Notes under the pieces: generated by a model
Seen by the model: only the letters and a program-made list of their open reading frames with translations
What the model was told of the DNA's origin: nothing
Database searches by the model: none
NCBI RefSeq assembly: GCF_015624425.1
Contig: NZ_CP049919.1
Location: forward strand, 2,294,001-2,358,000
Direction of reading: 5' to 3'
Source of the DNA: Roseateles sp. DAIF2
Lineage (GTDB): Bacteria > Pseudomonadota > Gammaproteobacteria > Burkholderiales > Burkholderiaceae_C
DNA length: 64,000 nucleotides
Program-made: the position numbers and the translations under genes
Shown: positions 60,195 to 64,000 of the stretch, in pieces
How positions within the stretch are numbered: position 1 is the first letter of the stretch
How the letters are laid out: every line of letters starts with the position of its first letter

Positions 60195-62585
60195 TCACCG
60201 CCAGTCGACATGGATCACTCCTCCCATCCAGGGCAGCCGGATCAGGCCGTAGCTCCAGGGCAGCCGGTCCAGCAGCATGTCGAAGGCGCGCGGCTCGACC
60301 TTGAGCCGCCAGCGCGCCGGGCTGGCGGCGCTGTCCGGGCCGGCCTGCTCGGCCTCGGCGTCCAGCACCAGGCGGCCTGGCCGCTGCAGAAAGCTCTCGC
60401 GCAGGCCCTCGTTGCGGGTGCTGCCTAAAGCGCCCCAATGCGCGATCAGCGCCTGCAGCAGCTGGTCCAGCTCGGCGCGGCGCTCGGCCTGCAGCGGCGG
60501 TGCCTCGGCCAGCAGCGCGTTCGGCGCGGCGCCGCACAGCAGCTTGCTGAGCGGCAGGCGATGCTCGTCTTCGCCGCTCGCTGCCACGTCGCCGCGCACC
60601 AGGTACTGCAGGCAGGCCACCGCCTGCGCGCGACCCGGCTCGCCGCGCCATTGCCGGCCGCTCGCGTCGAGCAGGCCGAAGCGGGCGAAGAGTCGCGGCG
60701 CATAGGCGGCGAGCAGCACCTGGCCGGCATCGTCCACCCACAGCGGCTGCCCCGCCGGCAGCGGCGCGGGGGCGGGCAGGGCGGCGCGGGACGGTGGCAC
60801 GCTCGCCGGTGCTGCCAGCGCCTCGCGGCCCAGGCCCAGCCCTTCGACGAAGAGCCGGCGGCACAGGTTTAACCACAGGCGCTCGCGCCGGCGTGGCGTG
60901 GCATCGCTGGGCATTGGCGCGGGGTCGAGTCTTGCCAGGCCGAACAGGCGCTGCAGCCGCAGGCGCAGGCCCTCGACCGCGCGGCCGAACTGGGCGCGCA
61001 GCAGCTGCCAGCGCTGCGGCTCGGGCGTGGCGCGCAGCCAGCGCAGGCAGGCGCGCGGCGTCTCCAGCAGGCGCGCCAGGCGCAGGCGCTGGCTCCAACC
61101 CCAGCGCCCTTGCTGGCAGTCGCGCGCCAGCGCCTGCAGGGCGGTGGGTGGCGCTCGGCGTGCAGGGGATGCCTCGGCCGGTCTGAGCGGCGCGACGGGG
61201 GGCGGGGCGGCCGCCGGCGCGGCCTCGGCCTGCTCCTCGCTGCGCTGCCAGCGCGCCCAGGCGGCCCGCCACAGCGCCTGCCAGCCGCTGTGGCTGTCCG
61301 GCAGGCGGCGCCCGGCGGCCAGCTCGGCCAGGCTGGCCTCCATCAACAGCGCCTGCAGCCGCGCCAGGCGCGGGCGCCGGCCGGCCGGGCATTGGCGCTG
61401 CAGGCGCAGCGCGGTCTGACGCAGCGAATCGGCCCAGGCCATGCCCGCGCCGCCGTCCGGCAGGCCCAGCAGCGCCGGCAGCGCCTCGGGCTCCAGCAGC
61501 TCGCTGCAGCGCCGGCGCAGGCGGCGCTGGCGCAGCCAGTCCTGCAGCTGGGCGCGCAGGCCCGGCGCCGGCTGGCGGCCCAGGGTGGCCAGCAGCTGGC
61601 GCGCGCGCTCGCGCTGGCGGCTGCCGCTGCGGCCCTCGCGGCGCAGCAGCTCGCCCAGCTTGGCCAGGGCCAGGCGGGCGGGTTCCTGCCGCTCCGAGGT
61701 GCCGCCGGATTCGGTGTCGGGGTCGGGTCTTGCCTGGGCCTGCGGCCGACCCAGCACCGCCTCGAACAGCTCGCGCGCCAGCGGATCGTCCGGCGCCGCG
61801 CCGCGCGGCGCCGTGGTCGGCTGCAGGGTCTGCCAGCCGCTGCCCAGGGTCTGCTCCAGATCGGCGCGCAGCGCGGCGAAGAGGCGCTGGCGCCAGGCCA
61901 TGCCGGGCTGGCCGCCGCCCTGGCCCCACAGCGCGCGCAGCGCGGTGGCGCGCAGGCGCTGGCGCAGGCGCAGCGCCTGGTAGGCGCCGATGCGGCCGCC
62001 GCGCTGCAGCGGCGCCAGCCAGTCCTCGTCGAGCCGGCCCAGGCCCTCGGCCAGCGCCGGCTGGCGCGCGGCCAGCAGGGCCTGCAGGCCCTCGGGCGGG
62101 CTGATGCGGCTCAGGCGCTCCAGCACCAGGCCCTGCTGCGGCGCGCGCTGCAGCTGCTGCCACAGGCGCCGCCCCTGGCGCCGTGCCAGCCGCTCCAGCC
62201 AGGCCGACAGGCCCTGGCCGCTGGGCGGCCGGGCCAGCTGCCAGGGCAGGCAGCCATGCAGCAGGAAATGCAGGAACTGCTGCAGCTCCAGCGCCGCGGC
62301 GGGCAGGGCCACTGGCGGGCCGGCCGGGCCCAGGGCCCGCGCCAGCGCCGCGTCGATGCGCGCGCGCCAGCGCTCGGGCGGGTCGTCCAGCCGCAGGCGC
62401 CCGAGCCGCAGCTCCAGGCGTTCGATGCGCCGGGTCCGGTCGGCCGGCGCCTGGGCATCGAGCGCCTCGGCCAGCAGCGGCAGCAGCCGGCCATGCAGCA
62501 GCCGGGTCAGCGGCTCGGCCTGCTCGGGGCTGGCCAGCCGGGCCCGCAGGGCCAGGGTCTCGATCTGATGCCGGTGCGCGCTCAT
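60195..62585 (-). CDS. Contractile injection system tape measure protein (Afp14-like)
   Basis: A 796-residue protein starting at 62585. The first part matches the typical TMP start (HRHQIETLALRARLASPEQA) and the long middle is Arg/Leu/Ala-rich and helical. The conserved C-terminal region is residues 617-796, with LLAAYAPRLFARFGLLD, LPLSKLLCGA, RNEGLRESFLQRPGRL and MLLDRLPWSYGLIRLPWM. This is the signature of the CIS tape measure family that sets the length of the injection tube and sheath. It lies ten bases after the upstream eCIS gene. Confidence 0.92.
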   Translation of the reverse strand: MSAHRHQIETLALRARLASPEQAEPLTRLLHGRLLPLLAEALDAQAPADRTRRIERLELRLGRLRLDDPPERWRARIDAALARALGPAGPPVALPAAALELQQFLHFLLHGCLPWQLARPPSGQGLSAWLERLARRQGRRLWQQLQRAPQQGLVLERLSRISPPEGLQALLAARQPALAEGLGRLDEDWLAPLQRGGRIGAYQALRLRQRLRATALRALWGQGGGQPGMAWRQRLFAALRADLEQTLGSGWQTLQPTTAPRGAAPDDPLARELFEAVLGRPQAQARPDPDTESGGTSERQEPARLALAKLGELLRREGRSGSRQRERARQLLATLGRQPAPGLRAQLQDWLRQRRLRRRCSELLEPEALPALLGLPDGGAGMAWADSLRQTALRLQRQCPAGRRPRLARLQALLMEASLAELAAGRRLPDSHSGWQALWRAAWARWQRSEEQAEAAPAAAPPPVAPLRPAEASPARRAPPTALQALARDCQQGRWGWSQRLRLARLLETPRACLRWLRATPEPQRWQLLRAQFGRAVEGLRLRLQRLFGLARLDPAPMPSDATPRRRERLWLNLCRRLFVEGLGLGREALAAPASVPPSRAALPAPAPLPAGQPLWVDDAGQVLLAAYAPRLFARFGLLDASGRQWRGEPGRAQAVACLQYLVRGDVAASGEDEHRLPLSKLLCGAAPNALLAEAPPLQAERRAELDQLLQALIAHWGALGSTRNEGLRESFLQRPGRLVLDAEAEQAGPDSAASPARWRLKVEPRAFDMLLDRLPWSYGLIRLPWMGGVIHVDWR

Positions 62586-62595
62586 CGCCAGGGCC

Positions 62596-64000
62596 TCATG
62601 CGTCCGAGACGCGGCCGCGCAGCCAGGCGACCAGGGTCGCCGCGCGCTCGTCGACGCGGCGCTGCGCGCCCGCCACGCCGGCATCCTCCAGCAGCGCCTG
62701 GCAATGGGCCCGCTTGGCCAGCAGCCAGGCCTGCCACAGCGTCTCGAAGCGCTGCAGCGAGGCGGCGCCGAGCCACAGCAGCTGGCAGCGCAGCTGGGCC
62801 GGCGCGGCCTCCAGCAGGCGCGCCTCGGCCAGGCTGCGCAGGCGCGGGTCGGCGCAGCGCGCGGTCCAGCCGGGCAGCACCAGGGTCAGGTGTTGCCGGA
62901 AGAAGTCATCCAGGGTCTCGGGCCGCTGATCGGCCGCGCCGGGGCGCAGCAGCAGATGCTCGACCAGGTGCAGGCCCTCGCTGCGCAGCTGCAGCCGGCA
63001 CAGCGCGCGCAGCAGGGCCTGGGCGCGCCGGGCGGCCGCCTCGGCGCTGGCGAAGCGGCCCAGCGGCCAGCTCCGGCCCTCGGCATCGGGGCCAACGCGC
63101 AGCAGCCAGTGGCTGCCCTCGGCGCGGCAGGCAAAGGCCTGCGGCTGCGCCGCCGCGCGCAGCAGCGCGGCATCGCCGCCGGCCGCGCCCAGCCATTCGG
63201 CCAGCGGCACGGGTTCCGCCGGTTCCGCGCCATCGCCCGGGGTGAGGGTCAGGACTTGCCAGGCCTCGTCTTCGGGTTCGGTGAGAGTTGCGGGCGAGGG
63301 CGGGCGTGGCGGCGGCTCCAGCGGCAGCAGGCCGGCCTCCTGCAGCGGCTGGCTCAGCAGCGGCCCGCCCAGCAGGGCCAGCTGCAGGGCCAGGCGGCGC
63401 TGCAGCGGGGCGGCGCGTTCGGGTTCGCGCTCGGGGCCGGGCTGGCTGTAGTCGAAGCCGGCATGGCGCTCGCCGGTGAGGTCCAGCAGCAGGCGCGCGT
63501 AGCGGCGTTTGGCGTCCAGCAGGCGCAGCGCCCAGGCGCTCTCGTCCAGGTAGCGCGGCAGGTCCTGCAGCGGGGTCGGGTCCAGCTGTTCGCCATGCAG
63601 GGCCAGCAGCTGGTCCAGCGCGCGGGCGCGGCGCTCGGCGCCGGGCTCATGGCCGGCCAGCAGGTCGCTGCCGAAATGCGCCTCGTCCCCGGCCGGCGGC
63701 AGGTACAGGGCCTCGATGCCGGGCAGCTGCTGCGCGTTCAGGCGCTCGCACCAGTAGCTGCGCGGATCGGGGTTCTCGATGTCGTACAGCGCGTCCAGGT
63801 GCAGGCGCTGCGCGCGCAGCTGGGCCAGCGGATGTTCCAAGAGGGCCAGGTAGCCGGCCCATTGGGCGCGTTGGCCGGGCGGCAGATGGGTCGGCTGCTC
63901 GCTGCTCCAGCGCAGCGCCAGCGGCTCGCGGTAGACCTCGGGCAGCTGGCGGCTGGCGGGGTCGTAGCGCGGCACCGGCTCGGGCGCGACGGCCGGCCGT
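62596..64000 (-). CDS. Conserved eCIS structural protein, N-terminus beyond the right edge
   Basis: The frame is open to the window edge; a GTG at 63975 is possible but the sequence before it (RPAVAPEP) continues smoothly, so the gene is most likely truncated. At least 468 residues are visible. It resembles the uncharacterised protein found just upstream of the tape measure gene in many eCIS loci, with RQLPEVYREPLAL, then WAGYLALLEHPLAQLRAQ, later EGLHLVEHLLLRP and HLTLVLPGWTARCADPRLRS. The role is unknown; a baseplate or tail-associated part is plausible from gene order. Confidence 0.75.
   Translation of the reverse strand, partial: RPAVAPEPVPRYDPASRQLPEVYREPLALRWSSEQPTHLPPGQRAQWAGYLALLEHPLAQLRAQRLHLDALYDIENPDPRSYWCERLNAQQLPGIEALYLPPAGDEAHFGSDLLAGHEPGAERRARALDQLLALHGEQLDPTPLQDLPRYLDESAWALRLLDAKRRYARLLLDLTGERHAGFDYSQPGPEREPERAAPLQRRLALQLALLGGPLLSQPLQEAGLLPLEPPPRPPSPATLTEPEDEAWQVLTLTPGDGAEPAEPVPLAEWLGAAGGDAALLRAAAQPQAFACRAEGSHWLLRVGPDAEGRSWPLGRFASAEAAARRAQALLRALCRLQLRSEGLHLVEHLLLRPGAADQRPETLDDFFRQHLTLVLPGWTARCADPRLRSLAEARLLEAAPAQLRCQLLWLGAASLQRFETLWQAWLLAKRAHCQALLEDAGVAGAQRRVDERAATLVAWLRGRVSDA

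Noticed and set aside
58744..62163. A 1139-codon open frame across the ATPase and tape measure genes
   Set aside because: Protein-like sequence begins at 60075 with a GGAGG site; upstream translation is Pro/Arg/Ala-rich shadow of the tape measure gene.
1..64000. CRISPR arrays, insertion sequences, integrases or prophage genes
   Set aside because: I saw no regularly spaced repeats, transposase or integrase motifs. The phage-like genes at the right end belong to an eCIS, not a prophage.

Overview
The window is very G+C-rich, densely packed chromosomal DNA. Gene content points to a betaproteobacterium of the order Burkholderiales, probably near Roseateles, Mitsuaria, Pelomonas or Rubrivivax. 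The pointers are class I fumarase, a Trp-rich TIGR04438-type protein, the aat-bpt pair, MoxR-DUF58-TgpA genes, a secreted chitinase cluster and strong use of G/C-ending codons. The genus is an inference; no rRNA gene is present.

Layout. 0-4.9 kb is a stress/envelope cluster: two BON lipoproteins, CsbD, DUF1328, a phospholipase-D lipoprotein and small secreted or unknown proteins. Three of its genes share an unusual two-box promoter layout. 4.9-20 kb holds an MFS exporter with a divergent LysR regulator, comEC, a translationally coupled moxR-DUF58-tgpA-mltB run, a histone-deacetylase-like amidohydrolase, a trypsin-like protease, an MscS channel and a chemoreceptor. 20-35.6 kb is mostly core metabolism and housekeeping: M16 peptidase, fumarase, nhaA, acs, a broken serine hydrolase, cytochrome c, ilvD with a divergent LysR gene, lgt, dnaQ and two identical tRNA-Val(CAC) genes. 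35.7-41.6 kb carries a Na/Pi-type transporter, a Nudix hydrolase, a response regulator, an LhgO-like oxidoreductase and a lipoprotein.

41.7-48.5 kb is a chitin-degradation cluster of three co-oriented secreted chitinases (GH19, GH18, GH18), each with an N-terminal chitin-binding module directly after the signal peptide. 49.2-52.4 kb contains N-end-rule transferases (aat, bpt), an ArsC/Spx-like protein and a riboflavin-synthase-like protein.

52.4-64 kb, all on the minus strand, is the 3' end of an extracellular contractile injection system (eCIS) locus cut by the right edge. In transcription order it has a conserved eCIS structural protein (partial), the tape measure protein, the AAA+ ATPase, an 875-residue membrane-anchored protein with an Ig-like domain and a possible degenerate GH18 barrel, then three small-to-medium genes that look like payload: a 112-residue basic protein, an ADP-ribosyltransferase with the full R-S-ExE signature, and a DUF4157 (HEAWH) protein. 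Sheath, tube and baseplate genes are expected beyond the right edge.

Two sequence-level signals are not explained by gene content. One is a GTCCTACA box lying 42-43 bases before CCTAG upstream of three stress-cluster genes. The other is a 10-mer, CRGGTCTTGC, found 11 times and often coded with codons that are rare in this genome.
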